Assembly (NCBI RefSeq): GCF_030247195.1 | Contig: NC_080671.1 | Span: forward strand, 204,380,897-204,444,896 | Direction: 5' to 3' | Origin: Topomyia yanbarensis | Lineage: Eukaryota; Arthropoda; Insecta; Diptera; Culicidae | DNA: 64,000 nt | In this document: in pieces, positions 1-11,560 of the stretch | Layout of the letters: each line of letters starts with the position of its first letter | Numbering within the stretch: the first letter of the stretch is position 1 | Notes under the pieces: generated by a model | Database searches by the model: none | Told to the model about the DNA's origin: nothing | The model's input: only the letters and a program-made list of their open reading frames with translations | Translations under genes and position numbers: made by a program

Positions 1-600
1 GACGTTTCCCCAGGGTGATTTCGTATAGCGGGGTTGAGCTATTAAATAGCTTTGTTTTGTTTTACTAGAAAAATTCAAGCAAACATTACTGAATCAATCA
101 AAATCTCACATAGGAAAGGGATGCTAGTTTTCGTTTTAAATAATTTTCCGAACAGTGCAATTTCCAAATTCCCAAAAAAAGGCTTGAAAGTTCTCTAGAA
201 CTTAATGTAAACATTTAAGAGTACATTAAGGTATTAACTTTTGGTTGCTTGAATAGTTTTCATTCCATTGTGGCGGCACATGGACCGACTGTACACACAA
301 GGCATGAAAATCGGTCAAAGGTGAACCTGCTTGATAACAATGTACAGAAACAGGATTGCAACATTTCACTTATGGACTTTTGGAAAACATTCTGGATATC
401 TGAAAATGTCTGTATGTTTTATAGTATGGTTAAAAAAGCTTCAAAACTGCATTGGCCCTAGGTGGGACTCACTTTTGTGCCTAACCACTACTAACAGTCC
501 TCACTTTTCTTCTTTCAAAAAAGTGAGGTTCTCGTGGAACAAAAGCACGAGACTGCATCGAAGCGTTATATCGTGGGGAGGCTGATTCAGTCTCAAGACA
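1..600. other. Unassigned AT-rich sequence
   Basis: I see no gene, RNA or recognisable repeat here. Short open frames on the plus strand have no domain signature and look like chance. It is probably intronic or intergenic sequence next to the retrotransposon remnant that follows. Confidence 0.5.
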
Positions 601-1074
601 AAATGATACATTAGAGCGGTTTAGCTCCGAACACATATCCGGCTAATCGCAGTGATGAACTTCCGTTGGCCATTTGGCTCCCGTTTCTGTGAACCATTTA
701 GTTCCTGTTTTCGCGAGCCATCTCAATTCCTCGTCGGAAGTTCTCCCGATACCGATGCCTGTTGCGCGAGTCATTTAGCTCCCAGTTTTGTCGCAATCTA
801 CTCGCATAGTCAATAAATCCTACTCAAAGGGCCAACCAGTACTTGGCGAGGACGGTTCGGCGATACCGGATAGAGCGTAGCTTCTGGTTCGCTGCTTCCG
901 GTTCGTTGAAAACTCGACGACCCACCGCTGGTGCTTCACTCGACCTACTCGATCTTGTCCCTGACGGTGAAACTAGTCTGCTCACATGCTTCGGTCCAGC
1001 GATTTCCGCTGGTTCGTGGTGCTCAGTACACTGGCGCCTCAAGCAAAGATGTGGTTGCTCTCACAGCCTTCCCC
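600..1074 (-). other. Possible 3' trailer of the adjacent non-LTR element
   Basis: This GC-richer stretch follows the reverse transcriptase fragment in its direction of transcription. Several frames are open for 60-100 codons, but I recognise no domain. It could be the eroded RT-to-tail part or 3' UTR of the same element, because its base composition matches the element rather than the AT-rich surroundings. No poly(A) or target duplication was identified. Confidence 0.3.
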
Positions 1075-1735
1075 TTAACATAATCGTCGTGACTTTAAAA
1101 GTTCAAGTCGATGATATATTTTCCGATCGCGCTTTCGGCTGCTAGTCATCACCAACTCTGTTTTATGATGGGCAATCGTCTCCGTGTCGAGTGTCTCCTC
1201 TTCTAGCGATTGCCCGATTACTTGGAACACCACATCATCCGTGAAGCCGAAAATCGTTATATCTCTGGGAAGGTTCAGCTTCAATACTCCATCGTACACT
1301 GCGTTCCATAGCGTCGAGTCTAGGAACGTCAGTTGTATCTCTGCTGTCTCCACAGCTCCCACAACCGTTTGAATGGATTTCACTGTAGACCTGCCTATAA
1401 GGAAGCCGAATTACATGAGATGCCGTTCTCACGGTCCGCGTACTTCGTTAGCTTGTTCAGGATTACTCCTTCTCTCTAACATTACCAAGGGATATATTGA
1501 CTACGCTGAAAGATTTCCATGTTGTCCCGGTATCGGAAGCAACATCAGCTTTTGTCGCTTCCAATTGTCGGATCGTTTTGAACATATCCGGGCTCTCATG
1601 TATCGCTTCACTTTTATGCCTTTCGCCATCTCGATAACCTGTTTGTTGGTAAACCGATCTTCATCTTTGTGATCATACCTAATAATAGATTCATGTTGTG
1701 GGGAAAACCTTTCGATGGTGACCTCCATCTATTCC
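1075..1735 (-). pseudogene. Reverse transcriptase fragment of a LOA/R1-type non-LTR retrotransposon
   Basis: In life this domain copies the element RNA at a nicked target. The minus strand carries RT pieces spread over shifted frames. An N-terminal piece reads FTNKQVIEMAKGIKVKR, like the segment before the RT core in mosquito LOA/R1-type elements. Then comes a GR-ST-V--IQTVV motif (rapid decay of the usual GF-kGrST box), then LWNAVYDGVLKLNLP and GFTDDVV, followed by IAHHKTELVMTSSRK. The catalytic box is usually F/YADD; here the Ala is Thr (FTDD), though both Asp remain. Much of the palm between the GRST box and LWNAV is missing, so there is a large internal deletion besides several frameshifts. 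It lies downstream of the ORF1 remnant at 1933-3281 on the same strand, and the endonuclease is absent between them. It is dead. The clade assignment is by remembered motif pattern. Confidence 0.75.
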
Positions 1736-1932
1736 GGGCACCTTTCAGGTGGTGCAGCTGAGCCTTTTATCTTTGTTATGCCAACTTTGTAGGTCTCTCC
1801 TAAGGAAATTCGCGTTGGCTTTGTGGTAAGGCTTTCTTGTACAGCTTGACTGCTTTGTTGAGAGCGGTTCTTGCAGCTCGCTTACCTCGAGCCTTCTGAC
1901 TTCTTTTTAATTTTAAATATATTTGACACGGC

Positions 1933-3281
1933 TCAATGCGTTAGCACAACTGAGCCGTGGAGCGCATCTTGGGGGTCATTTGGTCCGTCTTCTCTCGCGT
2001 TTTCGTTTACGTCCATGTCATCATCGGTACTGCATTCATCTTGCTCATCGTCGGATGTTCTTATTTGTTGTTTGTGCTTACGGGTCGCTATTGTAAATTC
2101 TTCTTTATCGGTGTTAGATTCCTTATTGGTGGTGTTGGTTGTTGGTTTGGAAACATTTGCTGTAATCGTTGTTACTTCGATGTTGGTAATGGCAGTTGGT
2201 TTAGTGGTACTGGGGCCGATCGTTGTTGAGCTGGTGTTTGTGAATGTCCGGTCTGCAGTCGTTAGTTTACCAACTGGTTGTGGTTTAACATACGATGATT
2301 GTATACCGGCTTTGGTCGTATCAGGTGGAATTTCTTCAGCAGTCTCTGCGCAAGGTTTCCCGTGGTGTAGCGGATGATCACAATATTGACAGGTAGGAAT
2401 CTGTCCTGGGTGCGTGACTAGTGTTCGTTGAGAATATTCAACACCATGAGGTGATTTGCTTGTGAAAGTCAAGTAAGAGGGAATAGGTTTTGTCGGACGC
2501 ATTCTCACCACACGAACTCCATTGCGGAGTCTTGGGAAGAAGTTCCTCCAACTATCTTCCTTAACACTATTCACCTCTCCGTATTTTGACAGGATTTGTT
2601 TGATAGCGAAGGAACTAGTACGTGGTGCCAGGTCATGTCAACATTTATATACGTTGGGATACTGTATAAAATGTCATTACATTCGATGACGTGTTTGATG
2701 TTGTTCTGGGAAGCGAGTGATTCTGCTTGACTAATATTTTTAACATATTCGGTACCGCATGACGTAAATGGTGGAATTGCACCGCATAAAGTACCGCAAG
2801 CTACGTTGAACTTCAAGTTCACCTTCAACATTTGCTCCCCTTCATTATTTGATGGTATTACCGGATATTTCGTGTAGTCAACAGCAACACAGTTTGCCCG
2901 CATCGTGATATACTTTTGCTTGGCATTGTCACTCATTGTTTGTTCACGTATCACACACTAGGCAGAAGGAATCAATTTTTGCCAAGCGTCGCGCGGGTAA
3001 ATTTGATTACTTGCCCTGCTATTGCAGCGGAGCGTTTTCTAGCTTCTGAACTGAGCGAGATGAGAAACCGAAGTGATCTCCGACTTCTTCTCCAAGCTCG
3101 GAGGCAACTTATACGTAGATCGATAATCGTCGTTATGCACCCGGCGACCGTTTCTCAGTTTCCCATCCCTTGGTATGGTCGCATTACACGTCTTTGTTAG
3201 TAGTGCCGTGAACTCGTTCGCATTTAGGTTGAAGAGGTTCAAGTTCTTCGACGGACACGTTCCTGTGTTTTCCATCTTCAC
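1933..3281 (-). pseudogene. ORF1 (gag-like) remnant of a LOA/R1-type non-LTR retrotransposon
   Basis: ORF1 proteins of these elements bind the element RNA. The minus-strand reading begins near 3281 with an N-terminal piece, continues after a frame change at 2954-2630, and again after a frameshift near 2630 into a 213-codon frame (2574-1933). The last piece has the block RVVRMRPTKPIPSYLTF, followed by one CCHC knuckle of spacing CX2CX4HX4C (CQYC....H....C), then a Thr/Ser-rich and acidic tail typical of these ORF1s. At least two frameshifts and one in-frame stop break it. The RT fragment at 1075-1735 follows on the same strand with only about 200 bp between, so the endonuclease and the start of RT were lost. 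The element as seen is under 3 kb, against roughly 6 kb for intact relatives. Confidence 0.75.
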
Positions 3282-3289
3282 TCGTTTAT

Positions 3290-5600
3290 TTATCTCCTAC
3301 ATATTCATATTCATGTGTAGTTCATAGTCTTGTTATCAATGCTGTACCAAATCGCTTGGTGGTCGCTGTGGATATATCCTCGCACACTTTTCAGTCCATC
3401 TTTCCGGTTACTCCAAGGCTACAAAAATTGACATCGATAATGGATTCCCGGTTCTTCCTGCCGTAAGTGCCGATGATACCATTATTTGTAAGATCTATAT
3501 TTAGCTTTGCTAGAGCATTCTTGATCGCTGATGGCCAGACAGTTTTTTTGATTCCAGCGTCTATCTCGAAAATTTCGCATGTTTCTGGTTCTTGGAATAT
3601 TTCAGAATTAATGTCTCTTCGGCTTCTTGGAAAACGGCTTATTCAATTTTCACAAGCTTAGCCTTAAATGGAAGGTTTGGTAGCAGATTCATAAGAATCA
3701 CACATATGGCTGCGGAAATACGGTATGAATACTAAGATCCCATATGAAATCTTTAAATGTCAAAAACCTTTCGGTAAAGCTCATGTATATTGAATATTGA
3801 ATCACATATAAATCTCCAGGAGTCTGATTTGAATTCAGATTGTTTCCTTATCGAAATTATTTTCGAATGCAACGATCGATTATGTCTCTATCGACTGTTG
3901 CGTTTAAAATGGAATCGATTCAGAAGTCGGTCTGTATTAGCCTTTCCATGAGATGTTTGTTTGATAATACACAGATGGGTCCTTCCTTCCGCGACCAGCA
4001 AACGTTTCATTTGATGTAGGACTGGATCGATGATCTCATTTAAACTTCACATTTACCCGAGAATGGTCAAAATAAAAATTATCATGGGATGGATGGATAA
4101 TTTCTAAAACTACCATAATAGTTTTCAGTTACGTAAAGCAAAATCTGGAAGCCATTGTTGTTCTATAAAACGTGACATAATTTTTAAAAAATATTTGTAA
4201 TGGCCTTATTTTGAAACAAACCATCGAACGAAATTTTATAATTGGATGCAGAGTTGCATTAAATGAAAATTGTTTTCGTTTGGAGGTTTACTTATGACTA
4301 TCAAAATGAATGAAGTTGTTTACTTTGCTGACAATTTTTTAGTCATTTTAACATGAGGGAAAGAAAAGAATATATAATTGCAATTTGTACCCTTTTCTAG
4401 TTATCTTCTGACAAAGAACACAATAAGCAAGTGGAAGTTTACTTATATTTTTATTGCTTTCGAAAGAGTTCAAACTAAGATTAAATAAAAGATTGCAAAT
4501 AAAGTCATGCCATACAACCTAAGTAACACTTTTAAATATCACGGCAAACAGTTGTTTATCTATTCTGTCAGGTGCCACGTCGAAAATTGGTTTTGGGGTG
4601 TACATCGTAACTCAAAATCTACTGGACCAATCGTTGAGACATTTGCACATTTATTTTTCATATCATTCCAAAAGTAACTAATGGAGCTTTTATTTTTTGG
4701 TCTATGTTCGAATTTTCATAGCACTTTGAAACCAAAGTCCGATTATTGCTAAAAACTACAAGGGGCAGCCCTATGTGGTTGCACGAGCTGTAGACGTAGG
4801 ACTATACTACTTAATGTAAAATATTTATTTTCTTAGTATATTTATAGTAATAATAAATCAAACATATTTCTTGCGTATGGTTTAATCACAACCAATCAAC
4901 ATCGAATATTACATATTGAACCAAACCTTCTTGGTTATCATTTCTTTTGTAGTAGGTGATCGAATCCGATTAAACTTATTTAAGAAGATCTGAAGAAAGA
5001 AGACAGAAAACTGTGACCGAACTAATATCTGGAACTAAATCTTTATAGAATAAGATTAGCTTGTAAAAACTTTTCGATTGTGTGTGGTAAAAAACCCGGA
5101 CCAGTGAAGAAAAATCAAATTTTAGACAATATAATCACATTTCATGTATAGACCAAGCATTCTAGTTATATTTTCCCATTATTGTAACTTTCCTAAAGTA
5201 CGCATACAAATATAGCGAACGCAGTGGTCTTAATCATATATCGAAACTATAAATATACAAGAATCGAAAACAATTTTATATATGCACAAGATGCGTTTTT
5301 GCAACGGTTTTTTAAGTGGCAGTGTATTCATTCATAAATAGGCTATGTATGTACCTATTAGTAGAATCAAAATACTATAGGCTGAATGGAAATGAATCAC
5401 GTGATAGGAAAATGAACCAATGAATTGATCGAACACTGAGCAGCAGCCTCACGACGATGGTTTTCACCGCCTACCAACAGCTCGCAATGAAGGCGAGCGA
5501 AAGCCTCACGAAAAGCAGCAACAGCTAACGATAACTGCAATCGGCAGATGCACCGAATAAGCAGCAGTGACGAAACTTGGCATGGAAATTCTTCAGCATG
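3290..5600. other. Unassigned AT-rich sequence
   Basis: I found no coding region, RNA gene or clear repeat boundary over this stretch. The only long open frame (minus strand, 5397-5648) covers a locally GC-richer patch without domain features. It is presumed intronic or intergenic. Confidence 0.5.
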
Positions 5601-5603
5601 TAA

Positions 5604-5700
5604 CCCTAGTAACAATTGAGGTTTTATGGTAGTTTTATAGCCACTCATAAAACTTAGATTGCACTTGTAGCATGCTATAAAACTTCAATTGTTACTTGGG
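5604..5700. repeat. Small foldback repeat (about 97 bp)
   Basis: The ends are imperfect inverted repeats. The left arm starts CCCTAGTAACAATTGAGG and the right arm ends CTTCAATTGTTACTTGGG, which is its reverse complement with a few mismatches. A further internal pair is built on TTTTATAG/CTATAAAA. This is MITE-like, with no coding capacity. Confidence 0.6.
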
Positions 5701-5814
5701 AAGTATAGTGCACTTTCAAGGTAAGTAGCAAACACTATATTTCTTCTAACTATATTTCTTCTGCATACGACAAACAATTTGAACTTAATTTTAATCTTGA
5801 TTTTTATTTTTCAG

Positions 5815-6233
5815 GCGGAGCGATCTAACTAGGTTGCAGGTTTAATTTCGACTGACTTTCCTGTATCATTCTCACAGTGTGAGCTAATGTTGGCTCACCA
5901 CTTGGTATCATCGCCCGGTTGCCAGAAGGGCTAGGAAAACCGGTATAACTGGCGCCCGGTAGCACCGATCCTCGCGTGAGAATGGAACTTCTCACGCAGT
6001 GGGGCCAAAACTAATAGTGCGAAAGAACAAGGAGTTAGACCGTTTCTCCGCATCTACAAATCGCCTACCTGATCAGAAGATTTGTAGCGAATTCCGACAT
6101 TCTCTTGTATTTGTAGTTGTATTTAAATATTTGAAATCCAACTGACACTGAGTCTTAATGAACTAAACTAAAAAGTAATTACCTAAAGTGTCAACAAACC
6201 GTTACGAAGTTGTGTAGAACTAATGACGAAGTC
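5815..6233 (-). mobile_element. 3' end of a CR1/Jockey-type non-LTR retrotransposon
   Basis: Bases 6040-6233 are the reverse complement of 13268-13465, which is the last codons plus 3' UTR of the RT fragment at 12936-13322. Here, on the minus strand, the copy includes only the end of the coding region, and it extends further into the trailer (to about 5815) than the other copy. It is a 5'-truncated insertion, as is usual for target-primed retrotransposition. The trailer has several GC-rich inverted repeats around 5880-6000. Confidence 0.6.
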
Positions 6234-6239
6234 GAAGAT

Positions 6240-6757
6240 GTCTCTATAAACGTTGAATCGACGGATTCAACCCATTTGACAGATTTACTTCGCTGAAAAT
6301 CAACTTTTAAAATTGTCAAATTCTCAGCTCAATCACTGAACTTTTGTTATTTAAGGCTTGATTAGGTAATCATGCTTATAATTTGAATTACTTTATTTTC
6401 AGCAAAGCAAATTCTATATACAGGGTTAGTGGAGTAGTTGGGTAGGATGGTATAATAAGCCTCACCAGGCAAAAATGTCAGATTTCTATCCCAAGGACGA
6501 CATAATTATCCAAAGCAAATAAAAATTTGTATTTGGCATTTTTCATGTGCTGCAGAACAGCAACTAATACAAACGTTTCTAAAAAAGGAAAGCTTCCACT
6601 ATTTTTCTATAAGAATTTGATTTGATTTGAAATAGTCAGATTTGGCTGAACTGTCTGACTACTAATTTTTTTTTAATAAAATGTTAGAGAAGCTCTCTCG
6701 GCCCTTGGAGTGGCTAGCGACTAACAATACAACTCCATAACGTTCTCGATAGCAGTC
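6240..6757. other. Unassigned sequence
   Basis: No gene was seen. A motif resembling the terminus of the TA-flanked elements (TTGGGTAGGATGG near 6437) has a possible partner near 9440 (TGTCCTACCCTATGTA). The interval between them is crowded with other repeats, so I do not call an element. Confidence 0.4.
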
Positions 6758-7205
6758 GTGCAAATTTTCATTTTCAAATGCCAACTTTCAGTTCAATCAA
6801 GCCGAACCAGGATTCAAATTCAAAACCTCCCTTTATCATTCACTTTCAAGTTGGCGGGATTTTCATAACTAAACCGTCTTCATTTCAAATTGATGCTTTT
6901 TCATCACCAACCAAAGTTATCATCTGCACTGTTGAGGCCAGTTTAGGTTAAATGTTGACATGTTTTGCATTTTAAAGCTTACATGAACAGTAAGGAGTAT
7001 GTTCAGAGTAGTATTACTTGAAAAACATAGTCAATACTCCAGTAGAAAGATATTCACAGGATAAATGAAATTGAAAATGAATGAAAAATTATTGAGCAAC
7101 TCGGCTGTTTGAATGAATGATGCAAATGAACAACTGCTAATTGAACATAGTAGGGCATGATTTGAGATTTGTTCTAAATTCAAGTTCAAACCTACCTGTT
7201 GAAAA
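6758..7205. repeat. Dispersed repeat R, uninterrupted copy
   Basis: This approximately 450-bp noncoding repeat begins GCAAATTTTCATTTTC and ends GAAAATTTGCAGCTCTG, giving short inverted ends (TGCAAATTTTC). A second copy lies at 44655-46625 and is split there by a 1.5-kb element. This copy therefore supplies the empty-site sequence (CAGTAGAAAGATATTC near 7040). Confidence 0.75.
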
Positions 7206-8125
7206 TTTGCAGCTCTGCTCGATAGTATGCACTATTAATAGTAAAATAGCAAAATAACATTTTAGTCTATTATGAATCATAAATAATTCTAATGTTACTT
7301 TGTTTAAGCTGAATCGAGGATTCCAAAATTGTTTTAAAAAAATAAATACATCAGACTTTTAAATGGCATCAACAGTAAATTTTCAATTAACTTCATTGTA
7401 CGGTTGTTTAACATTGCCGTGTATTGCCGATCAGAACGCAGTAATGCAAATGGCAGTATCATGTTACCAGATGAAGACAAAAATATGCATATGCGAACAT
7501 TTCGTTATTTTCAATCCTCTCTTCGGCATTCTTCTGAATAAATATGGCTCTCTTTGCTCGCAATAAAGCCCGCACGAAAAATGCGGACGAACATGGTAAG
7601 GCGATTTAAACAGTTTGACGTTTGACTCAACTCGCCTGTGCTAATTGCCCCTAGGAACAAATGCAATTTGCGAATGCGATTTAAAGGCAATTTCAACACT
7701 TAGACAAATTTTCTGGCGGCTGAAATGGACTTTGTTGTTTTTGCGTTTTTCAAACATGGCGGTTCATGTTTGACTTAAGCTTAAAATTGTTTTTTGACAT
7801 TAAAAATGTCTTACTCCACTATCGGGGGCTAGGTGTCATTCTAAAATCTAAACTATCTCCCATGTAACGAAACTATGTAAGGTTAGCACGCTTATAACTC
7901 CGATATTACTAGATGGATTTTAATCATTCATACACCAACCGATTCAGAAACACCTAACTTAAATATTGGTAATAATTTAATATCTCCCTAATAAAAGTAG
8001 ACTTTTGGAAATTGGTAAAATTAAAAAGTTCACGAAAAACGGGAAAATTAACATTCGTGAGGCAGATTTCCCAGAGACGGCCGTCGTTAGAGGGCACCTT
8101 AGTCGCTTAATCAAACACGAAAAGT
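7206..8125. other. Unassigned sequence
   Basis: No gene was recognised. Short open frames at 7363-7566 and 7511-7699 have no domain features. A patch around 7590-7700 (GGCGATTT/GGCAATT words) resembles the repeat at 10908-11190. Confidence 0.4.
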
Positions 8126-8161
8126 CATAAATAGAAGCGACGCATGTCCGTTTAAATCAGT
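8126..8161 (+). promoter_or_regulatory. Core-promoter-like block, copy 1 (TATA + Inr)
   Basis: CATAAATA at 8126-8133 is followed by TCAGTT (an arthropod initiator match, TCAGT) at 8157, so the initiator A is 33 bp from the start of the TATA-like word. The following sequence (CGATGCAATAAGCGCTAT...) is also partly repeated after copy 2 at 8596. No downstream ORF of note was seen, so the transcript, if any, is unknown. Confidence 0.4.
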
Positions 8162-8172
8162 TGTTGCTAATA

Positions 8173-8481
8173 CACTCAAGTTTTTTTTCACGCGGTTTTT
8201 TTTCGCGGTATTTTTTACGCGGTTTTTTTACGCGGATTTTGAAATTTACGTGGTTTTCATTTACGCGGATTTTGAAATTTACGCGGTTTTCATTTACGCG
8301 GATTTTGAAATTTACGCGGTTTTCATTTACGCGGATTTTGAAATTTACGCGGTTTTCATTTACGCGGATTTTGAAATTTACGCGGTTTTCATTTACGCGG
8401 ATTTTGAAATTTACGCGGTTTTCATTTACGCGGTTTTCATTTACGCGGCCTGTATCCCCCGCGTAAAAAAAAACCTGAGTG
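8173..8481. mobile_element. TA-flanked MITE-like element with internal 33-bp minisatellite
   Basis: Terminal inverted repeats read CACTCAAGTTTTTTTT on the left and AAAAAAAAACCTGAGTG on the right, and TA stands on both sides (8171-8172, 8482-8483). The interior from about 8230 to 8450 is a 33-bp tandem repeat of about six units. Each unit joins an ACGCGGATTTTGAAATTT half and an ACGCGGTTTTCATTT half, and the array ends in CCTGTATCCCCCGCG. The long open frames across it simply translate the 33-bp repeat. A shorter relative is at 9085-9228. Confidence 0.75.
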
Positions 8482-8595
8482 TATCCCATATGAGCAACAT
8501 CGTCTCCGGGCGATGCAATAAGCGCTATCGATTTTCGGCAACGTTCGCATTTGCATACACTCGCACCTAAGTGACTAAACCATATACGGTTAGTT

Positions 8596-8631
8596 TATAA
8601 ATAGAGGTGACGCGTACACGTTTGAATCAGT
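8596..8631 (+). promoter_or_regulatory. Core-promoter-like block, copy 2 (TATA + Inr)
   Basis: TATAAATA at 8596-8603 is followed by TCAGT at 8627-8631, with the same 33-bp spacing as copy 1. Flanking bases are shared with copy 1 (GACGC....CGTTT.AATCAGTT), so the block is duplicated about 470 bp apart. The first downstream ATG (8661) opens an 11-codon frame only. It could be a true core promoter, or a relic of one carried in a repeat. Confidence 0.45.
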
Positions 8632-9084
8632 TTTTGTTCTTATGTCGAACGGGTAAGATCATGGCTGCAGCGTTTGGACACTACACTAAGCGGTAGACGC
8701 TATGCATTTTCGGCAGCGGTGGCCGTGTGCGGATTTTTCGGGTACCAGCATGGTGTCACAGAATGATTTGCAAAGTGGGTGGGTGGGGTGGTTTGGATTT
8801 AATTCAATACGGCAGGATGCGACTTATGAGTCCTGCTTGAGAGTGTTGCGTTGAAAAAAAAATTATATTTATGCATGCGTGTGCGTTATAACTTGTTAAT
8901 CCATGTTTACGGCGCTTTGTAGCTGCGTAGGGTAAAGAGCCTATTGGCTTTCATATGTTTCATATTTCGGTTATATGTGATATATATTTCGGTTATATGT
9001 TTTTTTATCAGTAAGGCATCTGACAACGTGCTTCTGTAGTTATTGCACTGTTTAGCAGCGTAGTATTTTATATAGGAGAGCATA

Positions 9085-9228
9085 CTCAGGTTTTTTTAAG
9101 CTGTTTTTTTTGGCGCGGTATTTTTTTACGCGGATTTTGAAATTACGCGGTTTTCATTTACGCGTTTTTTGAAATTTACACGGTTTTCATTTACGCGGCC
9201 TGTATCCCCCGCGTAAAAAACCTGAGTG
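9085..9228. mobile_element. Short relative of the 33-bp minisatellite element
   Basis: The left end ACTCAGGTTTTTTT and right end AAAAAACCTGAGTG match the element at 8173-8481, as does the end block CCTGTATCCCCCGCG. The interior holds only about two degraded ACGCGG units, so array length differs strongly between copies. Confidence 0.7.
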
Positions 9229-9572
9229 TTATTGCATCGGAAACAATCACATTCCTAGCAGAACTTTTTGTTTTCTAATTTCAAACACTTTTGTTTCGTA
9301 CTGCACACAACGGAAAATTTTAAAACAAAACTTACCGTCCCAGCAGCAGTTTAAGCGGGTGTTCTTTTTCGATTAAAATTCAAGCGATGTCTTAAGCGTC
9401 ACTGGACTTAAAATTGTTTTCCCAGTTTATGCAGTCAGAGTATCTGTCCTACCCTATGTATTTAAAACACAGTTCTAATCGCGTTTTAAAGTATACAACA
9501 AATAGAACGGTTGGATATACCAATTTAAATTTTAAAATAAATCTGTTTTAAATTATGAAACAAACCGCTGTA

Positions 9573-9963
9573 CACAGAAAAAAATATTTTGTTATTTTAA
9601 ATTTATTTTCATGCACATATTTGGAGCATGAATATAAATGTAAAATTAAGTTCCAGCACAAATACACACAACTTGTCGTGCTTTTTTCAGCGATATTTAT
9701 TGTAATTTTACACGTTGATTGGAAATTACAGTTTCATTAAACGGCAAACCAATGCTCTTGAATGTATTTTTAATCCCATATTGCTGTAAAATAAATGACA
9801 TGTAATATTACACGAACGAAAGTGTAAAATCATATGCTTTCTGATGCTCTCATTGAGTGCATCGAATTCAACTTAATTTTCAATCAAATTTTTGATTCAA
9901 GCTTTTTATGTTTACATTCGTATTGATTTACATGTCGTTTAATTTTCATTATTTTTTGGTGTG
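9573..9963. mobile_element. TA-flanked MITE, family M, copy 1
   Basis: This 391-bp noncoding element has TA on both sides (9571-9572 and 9964-9965). Ends are CACAGAAAAAAATATTTT and its imperfect reverse complement ATTTTTTGGTGTG. It is rich in GTAATTTTAC-like words. A full-length inverted relative is at 45915-46296 and a degraded one at 49649-49967. The TA target and short inverted ends suggest Tc1/mariner-type mobilisation (inference). Confidence 0.75.
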
Positions 9964-9965
9964 TA

Positions 9966-10907
9966 CTGAAGATATAATTATGTCAGTCCTATTATCACAT
10001 AAAACACCTATATAACATAAAACGCTGCAGAGTTGGTTTAATAATACAATGTTTACACTACAGAGTTATAACACGTTATAATAATTAGCAACAAGAAAAA
10101 TGTCACCAAGATAGCATAAAAACCCGTTTTAACTGGTAGTGCGAACGTTGTATAACAATGTAATTTATCAAATAATTTAATTTGTTCAACCACTAATCGA
10201 TTAATAAATACTTAACCTTAAGATTGTTTACTTAAGTTCATTAGTACATTATTGAAAATTTATATGGAAAATGAAATTTCTAATTTCATTTTCCATTTAA
10301 ATATCTGTACATTTCCGTTGGCGGGCGTGGGCTTCCTCATCACAGTTCTCAATATGGAACTTTTCTTTGGAATATATTTTCTTGACAGACCAGCCTATTT
10401 TTACTAGATGGATCAGCCAAATAATGCTAATCACCTAGTGAGATGATTAATTGTAATAATAGATTACCGTTAAATGACCTTCAATAAATTATGTTTTAAT
10501 GGGGAGGGTATATAGCAAATTGTAACATATGAAAACAGGCGAGTGAGCAAGAACGTGAGTCGATATGTGTGATAGATAAAATTCATTTGCACGCTCTTGA
10601 AAAAAGCTACATTTTTAATGTCACCGTGGTCGTGTCCTGTACATAACCCTTTAATATTTTTTTTAACAATTCGCCTGTTCTCGCTTGTATTTTGTTTGCC
10701 TAGTGCACTTCATTTAGCCAACGAATGTGGGAAATTGTGGAATCGTGTGAAAGTATAACTGTGGAACAAGATCTCTGACCTAAAGTCTTAATAAATGTCA
10801 GATTGTGGTCAGTTTTGATGTGCAATACCAATTTCACCATTGATTCTTTATGTGAGTAGATAAAGAAACCGAAAATAAGTATTATTTGTAATTTTCATAT
10901 TAGGTAA
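9966..10907. other. Unassigned AT-rich sequence
   Basis: No gene or defined repeat was recognised. The words TCGTGTCCTGTACATAACCC near 10630 resemble part of 43735-43760, so some of it is probably old repeat. Confidence 0.4.
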
Positions 10908-11190
10908 TTAAGGGTGATTAAATGGCGCGCTCCCTGGGCGATTTGGGGTCGATTTAAGGGCGGGTAGAGCGGCAAAAAATGACGGTGGCAAATCGCCCAA
11001 ATGTTGCATATGAAATAACCCCCTAATTGCTAGCAATTTGCTGGCAAATTGAAGGGCAATTAGCGCATCCGAGTTGGAAAATAGCCCCCCGTTAGCCAGC
11101 AACTTGCCCTTCTTGACTGGGAGATGGCAATTGGCGATTCTGCGTTGAAACCGCTCACTAAAACTAAATTTCTTACTCGTTTCATTCATA
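10908..11190. repeat. Probable repeat with GGCAATT/GGCGATTT words
   Basis: A locally GC-richer block has recurring GGCGATTT, GGCAATTAG and TTGCTGGCAAATT words, and the minus strand is open for 93 codons with no domain. It shares words with 7590-7700. It is more likely a diverged repeat than a gene. Confidence 0.35.
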
Positions 11191-11560
11191 TTTTGGCAGT
11201 AGTAAACTTTCTCCGAGAAGAAAATGAAGTTTTTGTTGTAAGCTACGACTCACTTCCGGGTGAAAAAAGCAAACTGTATCACTTTGCCAGTTCATAAGCT
11301 GAATCATAGGTTTCGCATGACTTATTTTAGTTTTGCCGCAAATCGCCAATAAATAAGCCAGTTTTATCGGGTAGGAAAAACAAGTACCAGGCCCGTAGCC
11401 CGGATTTTGTTTCGGGAGGGGCTTAAAACTTGTTGCCTAAATGTGTTAATTTTTGTGAATTAAACTAGTCATTGGAAACTGAATGTAATTTTGAAAAGGT
11501 CTAGTTCCAAAACTAAGGCAACAGAGAATATGTTATCTGATACAAGAATAAGCTATAGTA

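Noticed and set aside
8157..8489. 110-codon frame with RVNENRVNFKI repeats, and a CRISPR-like look of the regular array
   Set aside because: Each 11-residue repeat is one 33-bp minisatellite unit with no unique spacers. The array lies inside a TA-flanked element in a eukaryotic genome.
6420..9461. Possible sixth keyword element with GGGTAGGAT/ATCCTACCC-like ends
   Set aside because: Left and right motifs agree over too few bases, the span holds several unrelated repeats, and no clean TA-GGG boundary was found.
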